A stretch of 33,946 bases of DNA, taken from the NCBI GenBank assembly GCA_001247695.2, contig LGRX02027235.1, positions 1 to 33,946 on the forward strand, read 5' to 3'. Of the stretch, positions 1-10,485 are shown piece by piece (position 1 is the stretch's first letter; every line of letters starts with the position of its first letter). Both the position numbers and the translations under genes were made by a program. A model generated the notes under the pieces. That model saw nothing but the letters and a program-made list of their open reading frames with translations, was not told where the DNA came from and searched no databases. This DNA comes from Cymbomonas tetramitiformis. Its lineage: Eukaryota > Chlorophyta > Pyramimonadophyceae > Pyramimonadales > Pyramimonadaceae.

Positions 1-680
1 GGCGCTAGAGACGGGGGCCAAGAGGGTCAGGGCGTGCCCCCCGGGGGTTGTTGGGCACTCACTCATGACGCGATCTGCTGGGTGCTAGAGATCGGGGCCA
101 AGAGGGTCAGGGTGAAACCCCAGGGGTGGTTGGGCACTCATCATAATGGCGCGCCTACTTGGTGCTAGAGACGGGGCCAAGAGGTCAGGCGCAGCTCCGG
201 GGTTGTTGGGCACTCACCATGACGCGATCTGCTGGGCGCTAGAGACGGGGTCCAAGAGGGTCAGGCGTGCCTGGGTTGTTACACCACTATGGCTGGCGAG
301 CCTTACTGGGCGCCAGAGACGGGGGCCAAGAGGTCAGGCGTGCTAGTTGTTGGGCACCTTCACCATGACGCGATCTGTTGGTGCTAGAGACGGGGCCAAG
401 AGGCTCAGGCCACCCCAGGGGCTTGCTTTTGGGGCACCCACCCAATGGCGCGCCTACTCAGCCAGAGATGGGGCCAAGAGGGTCAGGCGTGCCCCCCGGG
501 GGTTGCTGGGCACTCACTCATGACGCGATCTGCTGGGCGCTAGAGACGAAATAAGAGGGTCAGGTCAGGGCGTGCCCCCCGGGGGTTGTTGGGCACTCAC
601 TCGTGACGCGATCTACTGGGTGCTAGAGACGGGGTCCAAGAGGGTCAGGGCGTGCCCTCCGGGGGGGTTTTGATGGGCAC
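1..680. repeat. Minisatellite, ~75-80 bp unit, about 9 imperfect copies
   Basis: A unit reading roughly 'g(c/t)gctagagacgggggccaa' followed by 'gagggtcagg', a C-run/G-run, 'gttgttgggcactcac' and 'atgacgcgatctgctggg' recurs near 1, 79, 161, 236, 308, 380, 459, 536 and 618. Copies differ by substitutions and by indels in the C and G runs. The array begins at or before the window edge. Short open frames across it have no consistent frame and are not called as genes. Confidence 0.9.
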
Positions 681-890
681 TACTTCTCGACTCTTAGCGA
701 CCTTCAGAAGCAGCATAGGCGAGAAGCTATGGCAGTGACCACATTTCTACGGCGCCGGAGGGATCATACCCCCCGTTGGCTCAGGTTATTAACCACTCCA
801 ATTCGCCTTAGCTTCTCGAGGCCAAGGATGGAGGCCTACCCGTGGGGGCAAGAGGGGAAACATGTGTCATTAACATAGGGGCTGAACAGG
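681..890. other. Spacer with no recognised feature
   Basis: Mixed-composition sequence between the first minisatellite and the GT-rich block. I see no coding signal, RNA gene or repeat here. Confidence 0.5.
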
Positions 891-942
891 GGGTAAGGTG
901 GCGATGGTAGTGGTGGTGGTGGTGGATGGGGGGCGTGAGGAG

Positions 943-2001
943 CTAGTTAGGGTGGTGGGTTTTGCGGCGCACATGCCGCTTGGTGCAGTGGTTACGGCGA
1001 TGGCGGGCAGTGGCTGGAGGGTGGTGGATTCGGGCGGGGTGGGGAGAGGTATTGCGATCGGGGATGCGGTCAGTGGCTGGGGCGCTTGGGTTGTTGGGTT
1101 CTGTGGGCTGCGGTGTTGCAGTGGCGGTTGGCATGGGGTCATCAGGTTGGTCATTCCAATGGTCATTTAGGATCTCGTCAAGTTCCTGCTGTTGCCGGGC
1201 CTGTTCCGCTGGGGCTTCAGTTGCTCTGAATGATTCAAGTAGGTTCTGTGGCTCGGGGGTGGTGCTGTTCGCTGATTGGTCATCATGCAGGTCATGAAGG
1301 ATTTCATCAATTTCCTGCTGCAGGGCCTGCTTTGCTTGTGCTTCTGCTGCTTTCGATGACTCAGGGGTGGGGGAGTTTCCGATGAGGTGGTAGGCGGGAT
1401 GATGAGGTGGTGGAAGAGGTGGAGAGTGTAGAACGGGGCAGCAGAGCGTGGGAGGACGCGATCGAGGAGGCAGACTATGCCACGCAGGATGGATTTGGTG
1501 GCGGGACGCAGGAATCTGGGGGAACGCAGCATGAGCGGTCTGGGCAGGCTTCCGGTGGGGCAGGCGAGGCAGGCGCGATGGCATCGAGGCTTTTGGAGAG
1601 CATGGAGGATGTGCGGCGGGAGGCGGACCATCTACGCATTGCGGGGATTCAAGGAGAGGGCACCGCCGAGGCGCGGTCTGGAGGGGTGCATGCGAGCGCA
1701 GGCGGGCCCAGCCAAGCAGCGTTGAGTGTCCAGGATATCTTGTTGGAGTGGGATGACCTCTCATCGCCGGGCCCGAAGGGTGGGGTCTGGACTCAGGAGC
1801 AGAGCGGGGCCTCGCCGGAGCAAGCAATGGCCTTGGCTGAGGGAGGGTTGGCCACTTTGATGGGGGCGAGCAGGCGGGTGGCCAGCCTCTCTGAGGGGGC
1901 TGTTGGCATGGGGATAACTGGTGAGGGTGACGAGGAAGATGTGGGGGGAGGCTCGCGAGTGGGTTGACACCTGCCGGGCCCCTCAGAGCCCGGGGGCGCA
2001 T
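943..2001 (-). CDS. Hypothetical protein with two DEIL helical modules (doubtful)
   Basis: A minus-strand frame of about 350 residues; the first ATG in it is at 2001. Most is Pro/Ser/Ala-rich low complexity. Near the C-terminal third it holds two related amphipathic segments, one with QQEIDEILHDLHDDQ (DNA about 1300-1372) and one with QQELDEILNDHWNDQ (about 1170-1262). Each is preceded by an Ala/Glu/Gln-rich helix. The two segments differ in DNA yet keep the same helix pattern in this frame, which is the only argument for coding. Plus-strand frames also run through this GC-rich stretch. No family recognised; it could be one exon of a larger gene or chance. Confidence 0.3.
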   Translation of the reverse strand: MRPRALRGPAGVNPLASLPPHLPRHPHQLSPCQQPPQRGWPPACSPPSKWPTLPQPRPLLAPARPRSAPESRPHPSGPAMRGHPTPTRYPGHSTLLGWARLRSHAPLQTAPRRCPLLESPQCVDGPPPAAHPPCSPKASMPSRLPRLPHRKPAQTAHAAFPQIPASRHQIHPAWHSLPPRSRPPTLCCPVLHSPPLPPPHHPAYHLIGNSPTPESSKAAEAQAKQALQQEIDEILHDLHDDQSANSTTPEPQNLLESFRATEAPAEQARQQQELDEILNDHWNDQPDDPMPTATATPQPTEPNNPSAPATDRIPDRNTSPHPARIHHPPATARHRRNHCTKRHVRRKTHHPN

Positions 2002-2513
2002 CCCGACAGCGATGACCACTTACAACAGGTTGCACGGCAGCATACGGCATCTCATCAGCTTCTGTGCCCACGGGGCGAGGTTGCTGGCCGTGCCGGAACT
2101 AACAGTGAGCAGCTGTCGGGAAGGCGACGACCGGTTGTTGAACTATCGGCCACCGGGAGGGCTTGGGACACACAGGCGACTGTGGGGATGGGACCCCAAG
2201 TACGAACAGTGCAGCACTACAGTTACAGAGCAAGTGTGGAGGGCATTCCTCAAGTTCGCAGCTTCCTCGCAAGGCGTTCAGTGCAAGGGCTTCAGTCCCA
2301 TGGAGTTGGTGCTGGGGGTAAAGGGCTACAGGCGCAAGTCGGTGGCGGGTGTGCAGGTTCGGATGAGGGCAATCCAGTTTATCATTCTCAGCCCCTTGGG
2401 ACAGCCCTTGGGGGTTTCGGTGTCGTGGGTGGGCAAGCTCTCATAAGACGAGGCTCTAGGGCGGGTAGAGGAAAGCGGGGTGGTCCCAAATGTGGGCTTG
2501 GTGGTGAAGAGAT

Positions 2514-3750
2514 GGCTCGAGGGGCAGAGGTGAGCCGGCTTCAGAGACACCGAAGCAGTGCGCCGGCAGGGCAGTTGCAGAGGGGTTCAGGTGGCCCAGT
2601 GAGGCTCATGGAGCAGATGGGTGGTCTTGCGCGTCGGCTTGATGATGGAGATATGGCTCGCGCAGCTCGGGCAGGGATGAACCAGCTCCAGAGTCACGGC
2701 AGCAGCGCGCCGGCGGTGCAGCTGCAGAGGGGCTCAGGTGGCTCAGTGAGACTTAGGGGGTCCCATTCTTCACTAGTGAGCTCCGGAGAATCCGGATAAG
2801 TGTCCCTAAGTGGGTGCTGAATCCTTTGATCCCCGGCGTGGGTACATACTGCAGCTAGTCTTCTGCGGCTACGGTGTGCCAAAGGAGTCGGTCCAAGGAT
2901 AAGCACACACAAAAGAGAGACCAGGCTTTAGGGCAGGTAGGGAGGAAGGTGGGGGTCCTCAGCGTAGGCTTGATGGTGGGGGGATGGCTCGAGCAGCTCG
3001 GGGGGCAGAGGTGAATCGGCTTCAGAGACACAGCAGCAGCGCGCCGGCAATGCAGTTGCAGAGGGGCTCGGGTGGCTCAGTGAGGCTTAGGGGGTCCCAT
3101 TCTTCACTCGTAAGCTCCGGAGAATCCGGATAAGTGTCCCGAATTGTGTGCTGAATCCTTTGATCCCCGGTGAGGGTACATAGTGCAGGCGATCCTTTCT
3201 GGTTATGTGATGCCAAAGGAGACGGTCCACACACCACAGCAGGCAATGGCCTTGGCCGTGGAAGCGGTGGCAACTTCGATGGGGGCAAGCGGGTGGGTGA
3301 CTCAGGGGGCTGTTGGCATGGGGGCAACTGGGGGGCAGGGTGTTGAGCGAGATGTGGGTAGAAGGGTGGCGTATGGTGGATGGATAAGCTCTAATGAGAC
3401 CAGGCTTTCGGGGCAGGCAGGGAGCAGGGGGGTGAATTTGAGCGCAGGCTTGGTGGTGGGGAGATGGCTTAGGCCGCTGGGGGGGTAGAGGTGAACCGGC
3501 TTCAGGGGCAAAGCATCAGTGTGCAGGGAGTGAAGTCGCAGAGGGGCTTCGGAGGCCTGGTGAGGCTTAGGGGGTCCCGTTCTCCAATAGGGAGCTCCGA
3601 AAAATCCGGATAAGTGTCTCGAAGTGTGTGCTGAATCGTTTGATCCCCGGCGTGGGTACATAGTGCAGCCGATCTGCTGAGACGATTTGAGGCTATATGA
3701 GGTTATATGACGGCTAAAGGAAGCGGTCCAAGGATAAGCCACACACACAG
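2514..3750. repeat. Four-copy GC-rich interspersed/tandem repeat
   Basis: Copies start near 2514, 2662, 2994 and 3473 at '(g)gcagaggtgaaccggcttcag'-like sequence. The three longer copies continue through 'gcttagggggtccc', 'agctccggagaatccggata', 'gctgaatcctttgatccccg' and a 'ggtacatactgcag'-like end, then a 'gtccaaggataag' segment near 2890, 3222 and 3733. The first copy is truncated. Spacing is irregular (148, 332, 479 bp), so insertions or deletions followed duplication. A neighbouring segment (caatggccttggc to ggctgttggcatggggg) is also shared between 1818-1920 and 3240-3332, implying an older, larger duplication. Confidence 0.8.
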
Positions 3751-4520
3751 AGGCGGCGCAGCCACGGGGCCGATGCAGGCTGTTGGAGGGGGGTTGCGGG
3801 ATCACCTGGTAGACGGGGCAATAGCACATCATTGGGCGAGCACGGCAAGAATCGACGGGCTCGGGAATGTCCTTCCCTCAATTGTCTCTTGCGAGCCAAG
3901 CAGGGACACCAGCCACACTCTCGGATGTATAAGTCAGTCTGCGTCGCACACTACGAAATGTGCTTCACACCAAACAGCCCCTCCTTGATCAAGTGGGTGA
4001 GTGCCCGCGTTGTGGGGGTGAGCTTGATCCCACTGGGATGCACTCGTAGGCGTCGAGAGGGGGCGCTGGGACCAGGGAGGGGGTCTAATACACTTCCATT
4101 TCCTCCAGGGTGCAGTGGGCGCCCTTTGATATGGCTCAGTGTTTTTTCCCATGGATGTCGGCACGGCACGGTTACTTTGCCGGCTACCTCACTCACTCGT
4201 CGAATCATTATTGTGACGTCAAGGTGCTGAACGCCAGGGGCGGAGGAGGGGGTAGCATGTCATGTTTGACGACGCCGCTACGCGACCAATGGCGGATGCG
4301 CACCTTGGGGCAGCCATGATGGCCCCGGGGATGGTAGGCAGGAAGGTGGAGGAGGGAAAAGGTGGAACTTGTGTTGGTGCTTTTGGCGCGAGGGTGTACT
4401 GGGCTTGCAGCGGCCGAATTTCTGCGGGAGACGCAGCGGGGTTTCAGGGGCGGTGGTACATGCAGGAGTCAGTAGGGCTGCTCACCATTCCCGCGGTGCT
4501 GTGGGGCTGGCGTCTGCAGC
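3751..4520. other. No confident gene; possible upstream exons of the Pro-rich protein
   Basis: Several short frames overlap here but none has recognisable protein features. The Pro-rich gene starting at 4521 lacks an obvious signal peptide, so an upstream exon could lie in this stretch. I could not identify a convincing donor/acceptor pair. Confidence 0.35.
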
Positions 4521-5792
4521 ATGGAAGAGGGCGTGGGCCAGTATATTCATGACGCTCTCGGGAAGATGCTCGAGTTGGGTCATTTGTTGGGCGGCCCCAC
4601 GTGGCATTCGTTCACTGAGCGTCACCCATCGGGCTGGCATCCAAAGAGTATCCTGTCACCTCCACCTTCCCCGCCACCTCCTTCGCCTCCGCCCCCATCC
4701 CCCCGGCCACCTCCATCCCCTTATCCACCTCTGCCCCCACCTTATCCACCTCCACCCAAACCGCCGCCATCCCCCCCGCCTTCTCCTTCGCCTCCTCCAC
4801 CCAAACCGCCGCCCCCGGCGCCGTGGTGGTGGCACTGTATCAACAGCAATCAGGTCGGTTGTATGTATCTTTGTTTGCTTTGGCCAGCTGGAGCGGATTG
4901 TGTGTGACACACGATACTTGCAGTCGCTGGACTGAAGAGCTGTGTCTTTCAAATGAGGAGACTTGGCCTGAGCCTCCCTGTGGACCCACCTTGGCCTGAG
5001 CCTCCCTGTGGACCCACCTTGGCCTGAGCCTCCCCTGCGGACCCACCTTGGCCTGAGCCTCCTGTGGCCCACCTGGCCTGAGCTCCCTGCGACCCACCTT
5101 GGCCTGAGCCTCCTGTGGACCCACCTTGGCCTGAGCCTACCCATGACCCACCTTGGCCTGAGCCTCCCTGTGGTCCCACCTTGGCCTGAGCCTCCCTGTG
5201 GACCCACCTTGGCCTGAGCCTCCCTGTGACCGTGCGTGGCTTTTGGCAGGAAAAAATCAAATGCTCTTCCCCTCCACCACCTTCGCCATTACCACCTAAA
5301 AGTCCACCACCAGAAATGCCACCAGCTCCACGACCCCCATCCCCACTATCACCACCGCCTTTCCCTCCACGTATTCCACCATCTCAGCCACCTCCGCCTG
5401 CAACATTGCCACTGCCACCGCTATCACCAGCGCCGCCTTCAATTCCTTCACCACCGGGCACACCACCACCGTCCCCGAAGCCACCCCCCCTGCCCCCATC
5501 GCTGCCAGCATCGCCCATCCCAAGCAGCACAAGCAACGGCTCCATTTTAGAGCAGACATGGTTCATTCTGATGTTATGTGGGTCCGCATCGTTGCTGCTT
5601 GCCGTGGCAGCGTTCGGCATTTGGCGGCAAAAGCAGTCGATGCTCAAGTCTGAATCTGGCGACGCCCAAGGTAAACAAATATCTGTGATGGCCATCAATC
5701 CCAAAACACAGTATGGTGATAGTCTAGCTGTTTTGCAATCCCCAGGGAAAGTGCATCCAATATCGGATGACGCTGAGGCTAACCAATTATGA
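4521..5792 (+). CDS. Proline-rich single-pass membrane protein, cell-wall/pherophorin-like, two exons
   Basis: Exons 4521-4853 and 5250-5792 join in phase 0 across a GT-AG intron (donor CAG|GTCGGT, acceptor TTTTGGCAG|GAA), giving 291 residues if the ATG at 4521 is correct. Residues about 47-105 and 117-200 are nearly pure SPPPP/PPPSP repeats, as in hydroxyproline-rich extracellular proteins of green algae. Residues about 214-236 (TWFILMLCGSASLLLAVAAF and on) form one transmembrane helix followed by a basic RQK stop-transfer. A cytosolic tail of about 55 residues is not proline-rich. The expected topology is an outside Pro-rich stalk with a short cytoplasmic tail. No N-terminal signal peptide is visible, so the true start may be in an upstream exon. 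A role in wall or surface adhesion is inference. Confidence 0.65.
4854..5249 (+). repeat. Intron holding a 27-bp minisatellite, ~10 copies
   Basis: Inside the 396-bp intron, 'acccaccttggcctgagcct' plus 'ccctgtgg' repeats about ten times between about 4963 and 5230, with 1-3 bp indels. The array stops some 20 bp before the acceptor TTTTGGCAG. It is open in several frames on both strands because the unit is a multiple of three, which explains the long spurious Gly/Arg-rich frames here. Confidence 0.85.
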
Positions 5793-6680
5793 ATGAGATT
5801 GCGATGAAGTCTTTTGCAACTCCAGAATCTGTAGTAGGCTAATGTATGGGACATATAAGTGCACACGCTTAACCTTTTCTGCATCATATGCGAGATCTGT
5901 GTGTGCCATGCGTTCATCTTTGCCTGCCGACCGTGATCAATTGCATCGCGTATATGATAGGAATGAATCGTAACCCCTACACGTTATGATTTAGAACCAG
6001 GCCGAATTACATCCTACGAAGTAATTACCTGCTCGACGTTTCTCACATTTTCTACAATACACGATCAGTCATCGAATCGCATTGCAGCATGATGGCATGT
6101 TGACTATATCTACCGAAGTGCGTATCCCCTTTCGAGGATTCTTGTTATTCAACTGGCAATATTTCATGACAATTTTAGGATTGCACACTTACACACGCGC
6201 AAACCTAGTACCGTATTCAATTGGATGGGATTTTCGAACACTGGGCCTTGGGTCTTGATTTTCGCTGTGTGTGAGATGCATAATTTGGACGTTGTGTACA
6301 AGCCGGTGGGGCAAGCGCCGGCTTCTAAGGGTCGCCGCGATCGCATATTTCACTTATAGCGACCGCCCTGCTTCACAACACAAGCATATATGACCGCTAG
6401 GATTAGCTCAGACCTCCCATCGCACTGCTTCGTTGCTATTTTTAAAAAAGTTGGGACTGAGTCCAAACTTGTTTTAAAGCCAAACACGATCATAATGTAA
6501 CTAATTCCGAGAAACGTGTGTGATATTTATAATGTCACTCAGCGGACATAATGTTGAAAACAAGATCGTTCGCGCCCATCTATGACTGGTGTGTGCATGT
6601 GCACTGATGATGACACGACAGCTGCAGCGTAGAACACTACACCTTTATCGATTGTCACAACACAACTCTGTGACCCGAAA
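5793..6680. other. AT-richer intergenic region, nothing recognised
   Basis: Composition drops sharply from the GC-rich Pro-rich gene. No reading frame, RNA gene or tandem repeat that I can support. It probably contains the 3' end of the upstream gene. Confidence 0.5.
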
Positions 6681-6754
6681 TGTACAAACCCGAATCTTTC
6701 ATCATATCTCGATTCGTCATCAATTCCAATCTCGATCTTGAATCACGTTCGTTC

Positions 6755-7000
6755 TGTCAAAACCTGACACGATGCCAGGCTGTCATACTGACACGATGTC
6801 ATACTGGCATACTGTCAGCGAGTCATACAGGCATACTGGCATACTTGCCATTTTCTCGGAACTTCTATATCTTTCTGTCGAATCTTGACATGATATCAGA
6901 CTGGCATACTGTCACGATGGCATACTGTCATGCTGTCATACTGGTATACTGTCATCGTGTCATGCTGTCATACATGTCATTATTCTACATCTCTCACGTC
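6755..7000. repeat. Degenerate TGTCATACTG-type short tandem repeat
   Basis: A 10-11 bp motif (variants of 'ctgtcatactggcatactg') repeats many times with substitutions. Similar TGTCAT-rich patches occur at 16497-16680 and 29845-30010, each next to hairpin-rich sequence. Confidence 0.75.
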
Positions 7001-7082
7001 TCAGTTCATACTATCAGCCATACGCATGACCCGTCACACTCGAGATATCACAGCCGCTGTGCTCACTGGCATTAACTCCCCC

Positions 7083-7117
7083 TAGGAGTGGATATACTCC
7101 GTGACCACTCCTAATAT
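7083..7117 (+). other. Inverted repeat / hairpin
   Basis: 'aggagtgg' and 'ccactcct' form an 8-bp stem around a loop of about 15 bases, just downstream of the TGTCAT patch. Confidence 0.5.
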
Positions 7118-7199
7118 CAAAGGCAGGGGTGGCTATCTTCCATAATAGGCTCCTAATCACATTGCTCCGCATATTGTGCTTTAAATGCCGTCCCATCCG

Positions 7200-7553
7200 C
7201 TCACTGAAAGTCCCAGAAAGGCTTCCCCCCGGTCACGCTGCCAACGCTAACCTCGGGTTCCGCGCGATCCTTGACAGACAGTATCTAAGGCGGGTATTCA
7301 GTCTTCAGTCGCAGCTTGCCATTGAACTTCAGGTGCTGAAACAACTGCCGAAGGAGCAGACGGGGGATAGGACACACTGTCGTCGCTGCTCCAGCACCTG
7401 GTTGACCAGGATGTGGACCTGATTGAGCTGTGTCTGGGTGTGTGCCAGAAGCCCATCTGCAGTCACAAGGGGTGGCCGCAGTACATCGCAGGAGTGTGCC
7501 AGGAGGTATTTGAATTACCTGCCTGGCATGCGTCATCTGATCGAATACTGTAA
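7200..7553 (+). pseudogene. Frameshifted reading frame, possible retroelement fragment
   Basis: A plus frame encodes a helical segment containing LQSQLAIELQVLKQLPKEQ and then loses frame near 7370. A neighbouring frame continues with SSLLQHLVDQDVDLIELCLG and CSHKGWPQYIAGVCQEVFEL and stops at about 7553. The two halves read as one soluble protein with ordinary amino-acid usage, unlike the surrounding DNA. No family recognised. The TATA box at 7639 and primer-binding site at 7983 lie just downstream, so this may be the 3' end of another element. Confidence 0.3.
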
Positions 7554-7638
7554 TTAGGCGGGAAATTAGCAGTGGACTGAGATCAGAGTGACAGATGTCA
7601 AATGAGACAGGATCAGAAGACTTGAGTAGGTAGATCAG

Positions 7639-7646
7639 TATATAAG
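7639..7646 (+). promoter_or_regulatory. TATA box in candidate LTR
   Basis: TATATAAG stands about 340 bp upstream of a tRNA primer-binding-site-like sequence, the arrangement expected for U3-R-U5 of an LTR retrotransposon. Position and sequence fit, but no second LTR was found. Confidence 0.4.
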
Positions 7647-7982
7647 CGCCGAGCAGGGTTGGCGGTGCAGTTTCCGTTTCCAGTACACTTGAGTTAATAT
7701 CTCTGAATATCTCCGAATCCTCGTGCAATCCCGAAGTAGGTAGCACAGTGCATGCCCGAAGTAAGTTGGTAGCACAATCCTCTCTTACCGTTACAACCGT
7801 ATACCTTATACTTATCTACCTATCTTCTTATCTTACTGTGTGTGATGATGCCTGCTTGCATATATCACTCGATCTATTGTGTGGACATAGTTATCTCGAC
7901 TTCACCGATCCGTTCGTCTCGTAACTGAATACAGCTTCCGATTAATACGTACCCACACATATAATGTAACCCCGGGACAATT

Positions 7983-7991
7983 TGGTATCAG
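7983..7991 (+). promoter_or_regulatory. Candidate minus-strand primer-binding site (tRNA-iMet type)
   Basis: TGGTATCAG, followed by ATG, matches the start of the initiator-Met-tRNA primer-binding site (TGGTATCAGAGC) known from plant LTR retrotransposons. It follows a CA dinucleotide by three bases, as expected right after a 5' LTR ending in CA. The match beyond 10 bases is poor. Confidence 0.4.
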
Positions 7992-8124
7992 ATGTTGGCA
8001 ACGATCGCGGACAACTGCGTCACGTTGTGTGGGGCGTTCTGTCAACTTTGCCAGCATTATGTCAACTGCATCGTGCAACGATATTGCAGTATGATACCAT
8101 ACATACAGCACGTGGTATGACGAG

Positions 8125-8680
8125 GTGAAGGCTTATTATCCGGCATTCCAATTATCGTCTGCAGTGTTGAGTATCTATGATGATTTCTACGACTTCACGT
8201 ATAACTCCTTGCGCTTACCGACTTTCCACTTGCCAATCGATATAGATGCAGAGCTCATTTCGGTCGACGGTGATAGCGATGGTGACGTCCGTGATGGTAT
8301 GGAGGACATATATGAGCTTGTTGAGGAATTCAGCGACGTTATAGTGTAGAGACCTGTGCCGATATTTGTGTTGTGTCGATGATGATATTGATGATACCGA
8401 CGTTATAGTGATAAGAGACCTGTGCCGAATATGCGTACTGTGCCGGAATGATAGTGACGACAACGACGTTGTAAATGTTCATTCGGGCAGTATGCCACCG
8501 AATGTGGAGGTGAAAGCGTTGTATTATATGGCCAGCAGACACTTCGACGATATGCAACATAGTTCATTAATGTTTTGGGTGCGCAGTATCTTGATAGCAC
8601 GGAACTTCATTGTTGATGGGATGACCAACGAGGATATGTTGATAACGTTCATGACGGACGTTCTGCTTGACTGGGAGTAA
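8125..8680 (+). pseudogene. Broken gene with duplicated Cys/Asp-rich segment, possibly Gag-like
   Basis: An open frame from 8125 (GTG, no ATG) ends at 8349. A second frame shifted by one base continues to 8680. At the break an approximately 66-bp direct repeat is seen (from about 8335 and about 8400, each starting 'gacgttatagtg' and containing 'agagacctgtgccg'). In the second copy this reads DVIVIRDLCRICVLC; in the first copy the same sequence is out of frame because of a small indel, so one duplicated module was present before decay. The C-terminal part contains YYMASRHFDDMQ and FMTDVLLDWE and looks like normal globular protein. No family recognised. Its position just after a candidate primer-binding site suggests a retroelement gene. 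Confidence 0.35.
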
Positions 8681-8912
8681 TATGTCGGCTTCGGTATTAT
8701 AGCAACGTGTCGTGCAGGTAGTATGTATGGCGGTTTCATCAATGTCGGGACGTCTCAGAGAAATGATGATCTGTCAAGGACGCCTAGATATGGGAGTGCA
8801 CGGCAGACGTGAGTTGTACGTTCGTGTTATTCGTGCTGATGTGTGGGCGATCCCTGCGACGACCGTAGATATTATAGCGGGCGATTTGTTGGTTCTTCGG
8901 CGAGACTGTTGA

Positions 8913-9590
8913 TCCGCATACTATTCGTCACCAGCCTTACCTTGTTGTTTTGCATTGGATGAGAATGTGCGTAGATCATCATCTTGCTCGTCTGGGAGTC
9001 GATGCATTTTCGCTGCAAGATTTTTGACGACAACTAGTATCACCGGCCTTTTGCACGTCGACTATGGTATTCTTCTGGTATTAGTTCCGATGGTCGTTAG
9101 TGAATGATGACGCATTGTTGTAAGTTCTGCGAATTTCGCGGTATTCGGCGATCGGCGAACGTGCGCACGATTAGACTTGAAGAATCAGATCTCCAAGAAC
9201 AGTATGCTTGTTTCACGTGTGCAGTAGAGTTCTGGATGGTTCTTTTGGGCGAAGTATACGAAAACAACGACTGCGTGTTGTAGTATGTTGTGTGAATATG
9301 TCAGCCTGTTAGCAATAATGTTGATACATTAATAGTATGTATTTATTTTAAGAGGAGATGCCTTCTTGACGCGGACCGTGATGTGCAATCATGAGGTGCA
9401 TTTGCCTGTGATGTGTATTGGTGTGATGGTGTACAACGTGTCGATATCTACTATGCTGTGATGTTTATGATACTTCATACAATGTGCTGGGGGGAAGGAA
9501 TGTATTGAGCACATGTATTATATATCAACATACTGTGCTCACACTATTGACTTTAACCCCTCACGAGGTCATCAATAGTTAGTTTTTTTT
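8913..9590. other. AT-rich region without a supportable gene
   Basis: No frame of useful length and no clear repeat. A short frame at 8712-8912 just upstream might continue the broken gene after an intron, but I cannot define the splice sites. Confidence 0.4.
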
Positions 9591-9930
9591 AATAGTGTTT
9601 TTGGGCCATCGTGAATTATTTAATTGTTTCCCTATTTTATTCTCCACGATTTTCCCGGTGGAGAATTATTTAATTTCCATACTATTGACTATTTATATTG
9701 CTCGCATTGAGAGCGGTCGACTTATTCAATATTTCAACTATTCATTTGTCGCACACCGACATTTAATTGCATTATTTATATCGGCACTATCCATTTGTTG
9801 CATACCGACGTTTAACTGCTAACTGTATTATGTAATTGTATGCGAATTTCATCCAATCAACTGTGTAATTGCATTCCACTTACGTATTATGAAACACTTA
9901 AACAAGTCTGTTTTACATACTCCAAAATAA
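9591..9930. other. Strongly AT-rich spacer
   Basis: T- and TTTA-rich sequence with short frames only. A near repeat of 'catttgtcgcacaccgac' (about 9744) and 'catttgttgcataccgac' (about 9791) is visible, about 47 bp apart. No gene called. Confidence 0.45.
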
Positions 9931-9931
9931 C

Positions 9932-10084
9932 TTGTGGCGCTCGAGGGCCCAGCTGCGCTATCGCAAAACAGGTGCAGGTGAATACTCCTGAGGAGTATTC
10001 ACTCACTCTTATGCACTTGTGCCGCTCGAGGGACTAGCTACGCTCGCTATCGCGAAACACGCATGTGCCGGCAGGAGTATTCAC
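9932..10084. repeat. Two-copy direct repeat with central 12+12 bp palindrome
   Basis: Two copies of 'acttgtg(g/c)cgctcgaggg' running to 'cgctatcgc(a/g)aaaca' start near 9932 and 10014. Between them at 9977-10001 is a perfect inverted repeat, GTGAATACTCCT-G-AGGAGTATTCAC. A third AGGAGTATTCACT lies at about 10071. The arrangement resembles element ends or a recombination site, but no enzyme is nearby to support that. Confidence 0.7.
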
Positions 10085-10485
10085 TACAGTGTGACATAAA
10101 TGGTACATGTATGATGGGCATCCCAGCACGGTATAATAAGAACAGTCGTCGAAAAGTCTTATACCTGACTATATTGAGTTCCATTTCTTCTTCCTCCCTG
10201 ATGTAAATCATCGTAACGCCGCTTGGGTGCACGTTGTTTATGCGGAACCCAATCAGGCATTATAAATATACAGGCGATGAGTGCCACAGACAAGATGCTA
10301 AAAAATGTGCCGCGATATATACCAGCACGTATGGATGGCATAAGTATAATAAATAATTCCCAGAGGGTTAACAGTGCCAGTATAACTTGTTGGTATAAAT
10401 ATACACATAAACATGAAGACGTTATACTGTAAAGTGAACACTGCTAAGTCCGGAGCTAATCAAGCTTGCATACGCACAGGTTCTG

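Noticed and set aside
943..4935. Many overlapping plus-strand frames (for example 1921-2799)
   Set aside because: GC-rich low-complexity and repeat DNA leaves most frames open; they lack domains, conserved starts or consistent frame between repeat copies.
4949..5260. Minus-strand frames encoding Gly/Arg/Gln repeats
   Set aside because: They are frames of the 27-bp intronic minisatellite, open because the unit is a multiple of three; the plus-strand splice model explains the region better.
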